Positions 20,814 to 31,075 of a stretch of DNA of 64,000 nucleotides are shown here, in pieces. The stretch is from the NCBI GenBank assembly GCA_030340625.1, contig JAOPHQ010005715.1, positions 62,001-126,000 on the forward strand. The letters run 5' to 3'. Each line of letters begins with the position of its first letter. Position 1 is the stretch's first letter. The notes beneath the pieces are model-generated. The model was not told where the DNA came from. It searched no databases and saw only the letters and a list, made by a program, of their open reading frames with translations. This stretch comes from Merluccius polli. Its lineage: Eukaryota; Chordata; Actinopteri; Gadiformes; Merlucciidae. The position numbers were made by a program, and so were the translations under genes.

Positions 20814-23800
20814 TCACTGTTGCGGCACCATCTCCGGCAGACAGGCACTGATCTCCTCTGTGATCCTGCGCAGAGGCGCCGCTACGGGGCTGACGTGCTG
20901 CTCCATCCACTCCCGGGCTGTGGCATCTGGGTAGAGACGTGCCATCTCCTCCCCGGCCGCGGCTGCCTTCTCCTCCAACATGGTCAGCAGCCTGCACAGA
21001 GATATTAAAATGTGTTATTTGTGTTATGTGTTATTTGTTTGTCTGTGGAAACTGATTGTGAACTGTTGTGCTGTTTTATCACATCAAGTCACTTTGAAAG
21101 AGATCTCAAAAAGCTTTCCTGGTAAAATAAAGATAAAATAAAAAAGGAAAAAAAGAGGAGGGTTGTGTAGGAAATGAAAATGGGAGCCAAGATATAGAAC
21201 AGGGGAGTTATTGTGCTTACAATGCCTCCGTCCTCCGCACACATTTGCATTTGCAACGACAGAACTATGCTCGTAGGGAAGTGGGAGTGAGAGGTTTGAA
21301 TGAGTGGTGTTAGTGTAGTGTAGTGAACGCAATGACATCCGGTGAATTTCGTGTTTTATGCCTCCTTCACTCCACTGAGAGGGGAAAAGACATTGGTTTA
21401 CGTGGCTGCTTGACTCTGGATCTGCATGCAGATGAGAGGGTTGACGGCCCTCCTCTGTCGGTGGTAAGGGCTGAACCATCCTCTCACAAACCTGCGGGAA
21501 GTAGACGGGTATTCAGTAAGGGACATTACTTTATTATTACTGAAGTTATGGTTGCACGATATAGATCATCACCACAGTAAACTTTCCTAAAAAAAAAAAC
21601 GTTCAATTGTATCGTCACTGAATTGCCTATTCTATTCCATCACCAGTCATTCCCCACTCTAGTTATTCATAAAATGCAATCATATTTTTAAAAATGTATA
21701 TTATCATGCAGACTTAAGCTAAGCCTTGGTAAACAATTAGGAGGACTTGCGACATTCATAGCAGGCGAGGCATTAAGGATAGGAGTTCCTCACATGTTGC
21801 TTTCAAAATGGCACACTTCCTCCGAGTTCAACAGTTGTGTCAACTCCACAATCAGCGCAGCTAGTCTTCTCCCAGGGAAGAGCGAGTCCGCCACGGAGGT
21901 CCTAACAAGCAGATATACGTAAGTAGGTTGGAGTCATTGACCAATACAACTCTAAAAATAAAATCCACCGTGCGGAAGGTACAGTCTCACCTCTCTAAAG
22001 TCTCCACCTCCACAGACGAGACACCCAGGCTCTCGGCCACCTTGGTCTGCACCTCGGGGCCGAAGTGTCCCTGGATGAGGGTCTGGAGGCAGGCTGCTAG
22101 TGATGGCAGCGCCACCGGCATCAGCTCACACAGTACTGACATATGGTCATACCTGGGCATTGGGGAAATCAGTTAGTAAAGCTAAAGTAAACATAATTAA
22201 CGTGCTATAATATAGTAAGTGTTACAGCAGATGACAAACAGGAATGAACACTTTCCAGACATCACTAGAACTAAACTAACGTGCTTAACTTTCCCAACAC
22301 AAATACCGCTGGCCGTTCTCGAAGTAACCCTGCAGTGCTTATCGCAAGCCATATCCCTCTTGTTTTAATTGGAAATTACTTGAGTTACTGAAGCATCAAT
22401 GCAGTTTCGCTAAAATAAGGTTCATCGTAACATTTTCTTTAGCAATAAGCCAACAGGTAGGGTTGGACAATAATTTACTTTCATGATGCAGTAACTTCTA
22501 CTATGAATAGGAACATGAATACAAGTCCCAAACAGTCTCCACCTACGCGCAGACATTATCATTTGGGCATCACATTGAGCTACTGCCCAGCCCCAATGAC
22601 GTGTACTCTCTCACCTCTGCCAGCCTGTGAGAGCGATGCCCTGCAGGTGTACGCCGGGGGAAATGGCCGCTGCCACCTGGAGCCACTGCAGGTGGTTGTC
22701 CACGTGTCTCTGGGTGTTGGTCACGCTTGTGTGCACGCTGGTGGAGCCTTTAAAGGCGCTGGCGGCCCACACGTCCGTGAGCCCCGCGTCGCAGTACTTC
22801 TCCAGCAGAGACACTTGGGAGACGGAAAGCGCGCGGGGGGGGGGGGGGGGGGGGGGGGGTCTATAGTGTGGCGAACACCACCAACACACACTCTACTAGG
22901 AATTAATTTTAGTTTGCTATTTTGCCGTTGAGCAGATGCTGTTATTCAAAGCGACTTACAGTAAATCGTGATACGATACACGATAACGATACAGTTAAAG
23001 AAGGTATTAAAGAAGGCATCTCACTCAAGGACGCCTACAGCTAGACTGCGGACAGTGGGGTTCGAACCCAGAACCCTTTTCTGCACACCCAAACCACTAG
23101 ATGAGTATGGATTGCTGCCAAAATAAATCTGAGTGCAATTTCATTCCTACCCGTTTCCTCCACGTTGAGACCAGGGTTGTAGTCCCACAGCATCGGTTGG
23201 ACGAGCCCCACTAGACCGCTTGCTGGCACATGTGAGGAAAACAAAGTAACCAAATTACAACTTTTTTATTTATTCAACATCATTAACCTTTCTTTATCCA
23301 GGTAGAACACATTGAGATTTAAATCTCTTTTGCAAGGGTAACCCATGGTCACAAGGGAAATTAGGCTGACCTGCTGATACTCATACAGAGTAGAGGAAAA
23401 GACAAGCCCTCCCTCCTGAAAACCAGATGCCATTCATCTTCAGAACATCACAATTGATTAAACAGAAAACACTTCCTGGGTGGTCTCACTGGTACAGACA
23501 TTTATGAGACCCCTCTTCCAAGCAGTACAAAAACACAATGAAGAGCACGTTGGTATGTATGCGTGTTTAACATGCATTTTGTACGTTCCTGCACAAAGAA
23601 TAAACATAATATACTGGCTGCCGTGCATCACCCAGGTGGGTGCTACTACACACTGGTGGTGGATGAGATGTCATACACCCCCTCACACACACGCACTATG
23701 TTAAGTGCTTTGGGTGTCTTGAATAGAGCTATATAAATGCAATTAATTATGATTATTATGATTATTATAAGCATGCTTCAGACCTAAGGTGAGGAACCTC

Positions 23801-25875
23801 CCTATGTCTTCATTCGTCGTTTGCCCTCTGACCTTTGAGTGTGTCGTGGCTCATCCCTCTGAGCATGTCGTCCCACATGACAATGTTCAGGTGAGGCCAT
23901 GCCTCCTTGATAGCCCGGCCCACCCTGGTCACGTGACTCAGGAAGAGCTGCTCCACAGTGTGTCCAGGCGTGCTCAACCAACGCTTGGATTCTTCCCCCT
24001 CACCCAGCATGTACACCTCATAGGGCAAGAGGCAAGCAGCATCAGATACGTTCTCAAAGAGTTTTAGCTGCGCATTAATATCAACCATTTATATAAACCA
24101 TTTAAAAAGAAGCTGCTCGAATAGAAGCAGTAATCACAACAACAATATGAGTAATAATGTATTAGCAATATGTTATTACAATACCTTTAATATATTAATA
24201 TATGTCATATATTTACAATATATTTAATATATTGACAATATATATTATTACAATACATTATTATAAATAGTATAAAAAACACATCATTAAGGTGGCAAAA
24301 TATAACTCTTATTATTACTTATGACTTACTATTATATAATATATCAACATATTATATATGAAATGCGTAATAGAAAATGTATAATACCGATATATATGTA
24401 ACTATAGAATGTATTACTCTTTTGTTTACGTAAGCTAGACCAAGGACCACAAAATACATCATCGTGGTGGCCCTATAGGGCTTGTACATCAGAATGCATC
24501 ATGGGATTTTTTATTGGTGATACTCATATTCAAGATTCAAGATTCAGGATTCAAGACCTTTATTTGTCCCTGAGAGGCAATTGGTTCTGCCACAGTGGCA
24601 ATAAAAAAGTCAGCAACACAGGGCAAGACCCACACATACATAACCACTCATAAAGTACATGAATAGGAGTAAATGTGGACACATGAAGTAAGTTTCAATA
24701 TTATATAAAAAAGTATATAAATATAAAAAAGGGAGAAACAGGCATGGTTAAATCCAGTAATGTACTAGCATAATGTACTGATGCTACCCGTACTGTACAG
24801 AGTTGAGCAATGAAATGGCAAAGGATATGAAAGAGAATTTATACCTTTTAATGTTAATTTTGATGGTTTGAATGGTTGTCTGAGGCAGGAACCAGAGGGC
24901 ATATTGACAGGAGTCAAGAGAGTTGTTGTACTGTAAAATCCTAAATCAACGTAAATAAGTAACCTAGGCTAATGACAACTTTGTTTTACCATGTCTCTCA
25001 CATGGGAAACGCTGTGGCAGTTTCAAACAACAATGTTACCATTCACCCACATTTGAGCTCATCTGCCATGATCAAACTTTAGTAATCTAAAGTCTGATTT
25101 GTGACACTAGTCCTATGGAGGTCCTCACCTCGTCAGCTCCGATGTGCAGTGTGTTTAGGCCTGGGTGCAGCTCCACCACCTGCCTCAACATCTCCAGCAC
25201 CAGCCGGGGCCCCTCCTCTCCGTGTGGACTCAGGGTCCCCAGGCACTGGCCAAGCTCTCTCAGGCCCCAGAGGGACCTGTGCTTTAACACAAACTACCAA
25301 ACAGCCACCACAGACATTAGACAATAAACTGAGTTATGTTTGTAATTTATGGATTAGCAAAAAAGGAAATGCATCTGTTACACTGCTGTTTGGGATGATC
25401 CTTCAGGATTTCATTGGCCTTTATGCTAGTTGTGTGTTAGCGCGCCCATTCAACGTGTGTCTGTCACTGCTTTTATATGAGGGGAGGGGAATCTTACTTG
25501 TGGGGCAACAGTCCCCCAGTTGTCGACACTATCAATCAAACAACAAAATACAACATCAGCCGTAAAGGACGTCACGTGTATTCGACTTTCATTCGAGGGT
25601 GACGTTAAGGCTGACTCTGACTGCCAAATGTTATGTTGTGGAACTGCAGAATCAACGCTACTTTATTCCCTGGCAACAATGACACCTACAGTTGGATACA
25701 AAGGGCAGGGGAGCGCCACACTGGCCTGGCCTCACCTCCATGTGACCAAAGGTCTGAACCAGGGGGATGACCTCCAAACCCTTGGACCTAGCCACGTCCT
25801 GGATAGATAGGACCTCCTCACGACTGCAGAGAGACATTCAGAGTGCACAAATAAGTGTGTGTGTGTGTGTGTGTA

Positions 25876-25947
<72 letters not shown>

Positions 25948-26278
25948 ACTCACCTGTAGGCAGGGTGGGCTGTGGCCTGCAGCATCGACAGGTCACCCGA
26001 ATAAGGGAACATGTCCTCATATTCCACCAGTAAGCCATCAGCTCCCAGTTGAGCGAACAGCTCACACAACTGTGTGTGTGTGTGTGTGGGGGGAGGGGGG
26101 ACGACAAAGGCCCAAAACTGTAATAACAGCAACACACACCTTATGGACCCAGGTGTGAACCCAGAGGACTAAACTAGACCCTGCTTACCCTGTGCAGGTA
26201 CTCTATCCTCGGCGGAGCGCCCTTCAAGTCCAGGTGAACCAGCTTCCTCCCCGTCGGTGGCCATGGCGACGTTCGCAT
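20814..26278 (-). CDS. hexd: Hexosaminidase D (GH20), complete
   Basis: Ten exons: 26189-26278, 25954-26069, 25736-25823, 25129-25281, 23833-24016, 23151-23222, 22615-22813, 21991-22152, 21794-21901, 20814-20991. Phases agree throughout and give 449 residues plus TGA (human 486). Family motifs in order: LVHLDLKGAPP, LLVEYEDMFPY, LEVIPLVQTFGHME, LHIGADE, IVMWDDMLRG, VWAASAFKG, GIALTGWQRYDH. D148-E149 in GADE is the GH20 catalytic Asp-Glu pair. The enzyme removes terminal beta-GalNAc/GlcNAc and is reported in nucleus and cytoplasm; no signal peptide is visible, which agrees. The start at 26278 gives MRTSPWPPTG; the nearer ATG is out of frame. Exon 2 is hemmed in by CA/GT repeats. It faces OGFOD3 over a 730-bp promoter. 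Confidence 0.95.
21066..21146 (+). mobile_element. LINE-like 3' tail
   Basis: GTTTTATCACATCAAGTCAC followed by TTTCCTGGTAAAATAAAG and A-rich repeats. A copy of the same tail lies in reverse orientation at 44232-44332. This type of ending is typical of fish LINE/SINE 3' ends. HEXD intron. Confidence 0.5.
21147..21793. other. HEXD intron 9, remainder
   Basis: Unique-looking sequence. A plus-strand open frame (21323-21580) has no recognisable domain and lies in the intron, so I do not call it. Confidence 0.4.
22153..22614. other. HEXD intron 7
   Basis: AT-rich, unique-looking intron without recognised repeats. The HEXD donor of the preceding exon is at its right edge. Confidence 0.4.
22835..22859. 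repeat. G25 homopolymer
   Basis: Twenty-five G on the plus strand, read as a C-run just upstream of the HEXD exon 22615-22813 acceptor, where it forms part of the pyrimidine tract. Confidence 0.95.
22931..23100. mobile_element. SINE/LINE-type interspersed repeat with B-box-like motif
   Basis: It begins GAGCAGATGCTGTTATTCAA AGCGACTTAC and later carries GGTTCGAACCCAGAACCC and ACCACTAGA. This is the layout of an abundant fish repeat. A relative lies at 36640-36845. It is not a tRNA gene because no cloverleaf can be closed. Confidence 0.5.
23223..23832. other. HEXD intron 5 with LINE-like tails
   Basis: 23290-23345 (TTATCCAGGTAGAACACATT GAGATTTAAATCTC, minus-oriented tail) and 23700-23770 (AAGTGCTTTGGGTGTCTTGA ... 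TATATAAATGC ... ATTATTATGATTATT) are common fish LINE 3' ends. Nothing else is seen. Confidence 0.5.
24017..25128. other. HEXD intron 4 with LINE-like fragment
   Basis: An AT-rich block (24140-24420) full of AATATATTA-type words is followed by a LINE-like end at 24525-24610 (AAGACCTTTATTTGTCCCTG AGAGGCAATTGG). The rest is unique-looking. Confidence 0.5.
25282..25735. other. HEXD intron 3
   Basis: Unique-looking intron. A 154-codon plus-strand frame (25101-25565) mainly shadows the HEXD exon and is not called. Confidence 0.4.
25855..25946. repeat. (TG)n microsatellite beside HEXD exon 2 donor
   Basis: About 45 TG units with minor interruptions, read as (CA)n in the HEXD transcript. It starts 7 bp inside the intron from the donor at 25953. 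A second short GT run (26070-26088) abuts the exon's acceptor. Confidence 0.95.
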
Positions 26279-27008
26279 CGTGAATCAATATTTTTTGCGA
26301 TAAACAAAAAGACACCGTTTCGCCGTTTCGTCACACGAAACGGCCCAATATCGACAGGTCAAGGCTGCTCCTACCTGTCGTTACGTCCCACGGAGCTGCG
26401 TGGTTTTCCACCACCTGCGTGGACGACGTCTAGCAGGACAAGGTGAAGCGAAACAATAGGTTAAAACGTTTAATGCACCCTCACCCACTTCCACATTTAT
26501 CGGTTACATATTGGGTTGTTGTTGTTTTGGTCTGTAGATTACGTCACTCGTCGTCACTCTGGGTCTCTGGAAAAATCGACTGCTTTGCTCTCACTTTGCT
26601 CGGAGCCGCCGATTCGGCATTTTCTTTTCGTGGCCGTGTGGGTTTTTTTTATTTTTCGCGGCATGCGGTGACCAGAAAAAATACAGTATCCTGACTGGGA
26701 CGGCTGTATTGTGTCTGTTGTGTATATACTACAGTATTATTATTATTCCCCCCCGCCACCACCCTGCACTCCGTTTTCCTGTGCATCGGTGATGTGGGCC
26801 AATCAACGCGCCGGTTCCTATCCCGGAGAGCCAATCAGATCGCTTCATACGCGACACCCCGGAAGTAGTGAGGGTGGTGGTGGTGGTGGTGCTGGTGGCG
26901 GGTGGTGTTGGTGGTAGTGGGGGGGGCTGGGCACAAGGTGTTTTGTGGTCTGCATGCTCTTCTAACACATCCACGGGATGCCTATGTCACACACGTCTTT
27001 AAGGTAAA
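26279..27008. promoter_or_regulatory. Bidirectional promoter of HEXD and OGFOD3
   Basis: Start codons of the two genes lie 730 bp apart, head to head. Two CCAAT boxes (26799-26803 and 26831-26835) and an ETS/GABP-type site CCGGAAGT (26859-26866) cluster in a GC-rich stretch without a TATA box, typical of bidirectional housekeeping promoters. A GGT/G-rich simple repeat follows at 26873-26930. Exact transcription starts are not visible. Confidence 0.7.
26799..26866. promoter_or_regulatory. CCAAT-CCAAT-ETS cluster
   Basis: Two CCAATCA motifs 32 bp apart (about three helical turns) followed 24 bp later by CCGGAAGT. CCAAT pairs at this spacing are known NF-Y arrangements. Confidence 0.55.
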
Positions 27009-30000
27009 ATGACAATACAGCGGCGAAGCAACCCGAAAGTGCCGGATGCGAATGGGATTGAGAAGAAGATAAAAAGGCAAGTGATGCGAGCTTTTTCTGA
27101 AGGGGCTGGTTTGAAGGTAGAAGCAGGATCATGTTGTTGTGTGTAGCCTGGACAGCTGCAGACGCGTTAACCGCGTTCATTGTTCCCAAGTAGTTCAAGC
27201 TAACTTCTACGTGGTTGGTTGTATTGTCTACAGTGGATGGGAAATGATTGAGTTGAGTCCTTGGCCAAAACCATAATAGTTCTCCAAAATGAACGAATGA
27301 ATGAATCAGTTCATTAAAATCAGTGCATAGACACTAGGGTTGACTGCCTGTCTGGATGGATGGATGACCAAAGCTAACCCTAAAGTAACACAGATACCCC
27401 ATAACACCATCAGTAAACCCCCTCTTATTATTATTCCCATTAAAATCCCACCTCTCCCATCTTCTCTCCCCCAGGGGCAATGCTCTGAGGCAGGCGTCTG
27501 CATGGAGGGGCTCCCGGGGGCCCATGCTCCTGCTGCTGGGGGGTCTGGTGGTGTGCGTGACTGTGGCCTGGCTGGTCCTGGCCACCGGAGACAGTGAGAT
27601 CACAGAGACGCTGGTCAGGAAGGGCGAGCTGATCGCCCAGCAGCCCAGGGTCTACGATGTCCCCTGCTCCGAGGATTACGACAACTACAAACGCTACCCA
27701 GGTGGGTGTCACTCACAACAGTACACGTCACTCACTCACTCACTCACTCCTTTCTGCTGCTGCTGTGTCAACACTGATTAGGACTACTGATATCCATGGG
27801 CCTTGTGTATTCAGTTCTGCAAGGCTGTCGCTTGTCCTCGCGTTTAGTTTAACCTGCCAGTGACAGGTGGTGACATGGCAGCAGCACCATTGTACAAATA
27901 AAACAGGTTGTCAGTCAAAGCGGTGGAAAGTTCAGTCGTGGTGAGCATGAACATGACATGGATTTGGATACCACAGTAGTGTACCTGTGCTACACACAGT
28001 CACAACCCAACTTTACATTCAATGTAGATGTCTAGGCTCATGGGAATAGTGTGTGTGTGTGTGTGTGTGCATGCGCGCGTACGTGCGTGTGTGTTGTACA
28101 TATGCATAACATCTAAAAGACTCATCATATCGTAAGTGTGTGTGTGGGGGTGACTCTTATAATAAATTCCAAAGTTAGTTGGATATTTCCTGGTTTCATA
28201 CTAATGGGCTCCGACAGACTTTGTCCTCATGAATATATTCACTTGTGAGCAGGTAGTCGATTTCAAGGTTCAGTGGCTAAGTGTGTGTCATCCTGCAGGC
28301 GAAATAAGAGAGAAGGCTTTATTTTTGTGGACGTGGTACTTTTGTTGCATGGATTTGGCATTAAGTGTTACTGGTATAGTGAGACATTCAGATTTAAAAT
28401 GCTGTTACGAGGGGTCTCATTTTGAGTGTACTGGCAGCCACACACACGCGTACGGTTATAAGAAATACGCGGCACCCATCTCTTCAGATGTTGGATAAAG
28501 CAATTTCAATATGCATACAGAATACACCCGCTGCCCATTCAGACTAGACTATATTGGCTTCTGAATTCTGGCTTCTGAATGTCCCATAATACTTCCTCCA
28601 ACATCAAATACAGACTCAAGATATGCATACTTCTCCTTCCTGTATATGATCTAGCTGATTGAACCATGTCTCGATAGTGCAGCGTCGGAACACAGTTGCT
28701 CACACACTATAGGTATGACACAGCACAGCTACCCAAGGAAAGACATTTCTACTTATTAAAATAGCCAAAGTTATGGTTTGCCTTGTGGTGAATTAATAAC
28801 CTCGGAAAAACTCTTCAAAGTATTTTTTCTTTTTCATTGCAGCCAGCTATCACTTTTGTTCAAAATTAATTGAAACGGTGAGTGGCTCTAAAGAATAAAA
28901 TCCATCGGCCCAGAACCATCCCCCACAATTTTCTCTCAAAATCAATTAGTTCTTTGGAGAAAAAAAAGCGAGAAAGTTTTTAACTAAAGTGATGGCTGCA
29001 GTGAAATAGTTGCATGGGGCAGGTTTAAAAGTGCAGGTGTAAATTAAATAAACTGAGGTTCAGTGTAATAAATATATTTTTAACATAGTATGTCATTTAC
29101 AAGAAGAAAATTCAGAATTGTCATCCTCCATTTGAGTATTTCACGTCTGATGAATGTTTTATCTTCAAACGATCTGATTGGCTTCATGTCTGAAGTTTCT
29201 AAGGTTAAAATGTCGGTTAGGTCCTCCTGAGGAGTTACAATTTTCCTGAGGTTGGCGAGGGTCCCAGAATTGTTCGCCGCTTCTTGTCCAACCTCCACTA
29301 GACTCCCCTGACTTTATTTTGCCTTTTCCTCTCATATTTTATATCTCTTTCATCTCCGTGCTAGTGCCCTCCAGGAAGCCTCCTAAGACACAATGAATCC
29401 TGGTCATATCTGGTCCCACGTCGCCTGTTGTTGCTATGAATGGTTATTGTGCTACTGTTGCTCTTTGGCGAAGCATTGCATGATTTTAACAAAGCCCCGG
29501 AAAGAAATGTTAATACGTTGAGATAAGGTGGTACTTTCTGAGATAAGATGGTAAGCATTGATAAGATGGTAATTCAGGAAATTCGGTAAGCACCACCGCA
29601 TGTGAAGAGGATTTTTGAAGACAAGGTTTGTTTTTCTTCATGAAATAGTGAAAAAAAATCTATCAATGTTACAGATTTTGGCCGATATCAGTCTATATAT
29701 TGGTGCGTCCCTACTGTGCATAGTATCTGTAATGTCTCATCATCTCACTCCATTTCCAGCGCTTGTTTTTGGAGTTTTTAACTCTTGCTTGTCCCTGTTT
29801 TTCCCAGGATGCACTCCGTTGAAGTGTGGGCGTGCCGTCACAGATGCGGTGGTGACGAGAGAGGAAGCGCAGATGCTCAGGAGGTAAACGCCACACTCCT
29901 GTAGCAGGTGAAAGGTTGTTTTTTGTTTGTTTTCTTATTTGTATATTTATTATTTTTGTTTCCCTCTTGTTTTTTTACTCGAGGCTGGCAGAGAGAGGAC

Positions 30001-30846
30001 TGTCTCTGGCCGGCTCAGATGGAGGAGTAAGTATAAGATCTCCAATATTAATAATAATATACTAATACACTTTAATGGCTTGGTTAAAGGGTGCTTGCTA
30101 TAGGCGATGTCAATTCATCCCAATGGTTTATAGGAAACGTTAATCAATTTCGAAGTCAAACCCAAGAAATTTGAAGTTGAATTTAATTTTGTTGACATGT
30201 ACGTTTATTTTACATGACATCTATCTATCTATCTATATATCTATATCTATATATCTATATATCTATAGATATATAGATATATCTATATATATATAAATTA
30301 GGGCCGGGACTCGATTAAAAAAATTAATTGAATTAATTGGAGGCTTTGTAATTAATTAATCGAAATTAATCGCATTTTAATCGCATATAAATATTTGACC
30401 TGAGAACAGTGAGAAGTAATTTTTTTCACATGGATTTTTAGTATACCATTGAATAATGACTGAATACATAAGCTTAAGCAACAAAAATATTGTTTATTTT
30501 TGTCCAACAGACCAGTGCAATTTTTGCCATTAAGTGTAGCAATAGCATCAGTGGCGGTTCTAGACCAGTTTTAATGGGGGGGCCAGGTTGGGGCCAGCTT
30601 TTGTGTTAGAGGGGCACACCATCATTTTATTATTGATGCAGACTCCTCGTTCGGGGGGGGGGGCCACAGGGGGGTCCGGACTCAGAGTTACGGGGGCACT
30701 GGCCCCCGCTGGCCCCCCCCTAGAACCGCCACTGAATAGCATATTTAGAAATATAGTACATTTCAGAAATTCAGGTAGCCTATAGGTAGGTAGACCTGTA
30801 AACTATGGGTGCGCGCAATAGTAACACACCGCGGACCTACGGCCGA

Positions 30847-30880
<34 letters not shown>

Positions 30881-30995
30881 CGTGCGCGATTGTAACACTC
30901 CGGCCGATGGGGGGGGGGGTGGGGGTGCGCGCAATAGTAACACACCGCGGACCATGGTGTAATTAATTAATCTTAAACGCGTTAAAGTCCCGGCC

Positions 30996-31075
<80 letters not shown>

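Larger units (their letters stand above)
30299..30998. mobile_element. Non-autonomous hAT element inside (TA)n
   Basis: Ends TAGGGCCGGGACT and AGTCCCGGCCCTA are exact inverted repeats. (TA)n-type sequence lies on both sides, hiding the target duplication. Subterminal AATTAATTAA blocks are also inverted. It holds the nested element 30549-30734 and long G-runs. Non-coding. OGFOD3 intron 4. Confidence 0.85.

Noticed and set aside
23041..23095. tRNA gene suggested by GGTTCGAACCC
   Set aside because: No acceptor stem or cloverleaf closes; the motif belongs to an interspersed repeat also seen near 36780.
26234..26258. HEXD start at the ATG in GCCATGGCC
   Set aside because: That ATG is out of frame with LVHLDLKGAPP; the ATG at 26276-26278 is in frame and gives a phase-0 first exon.
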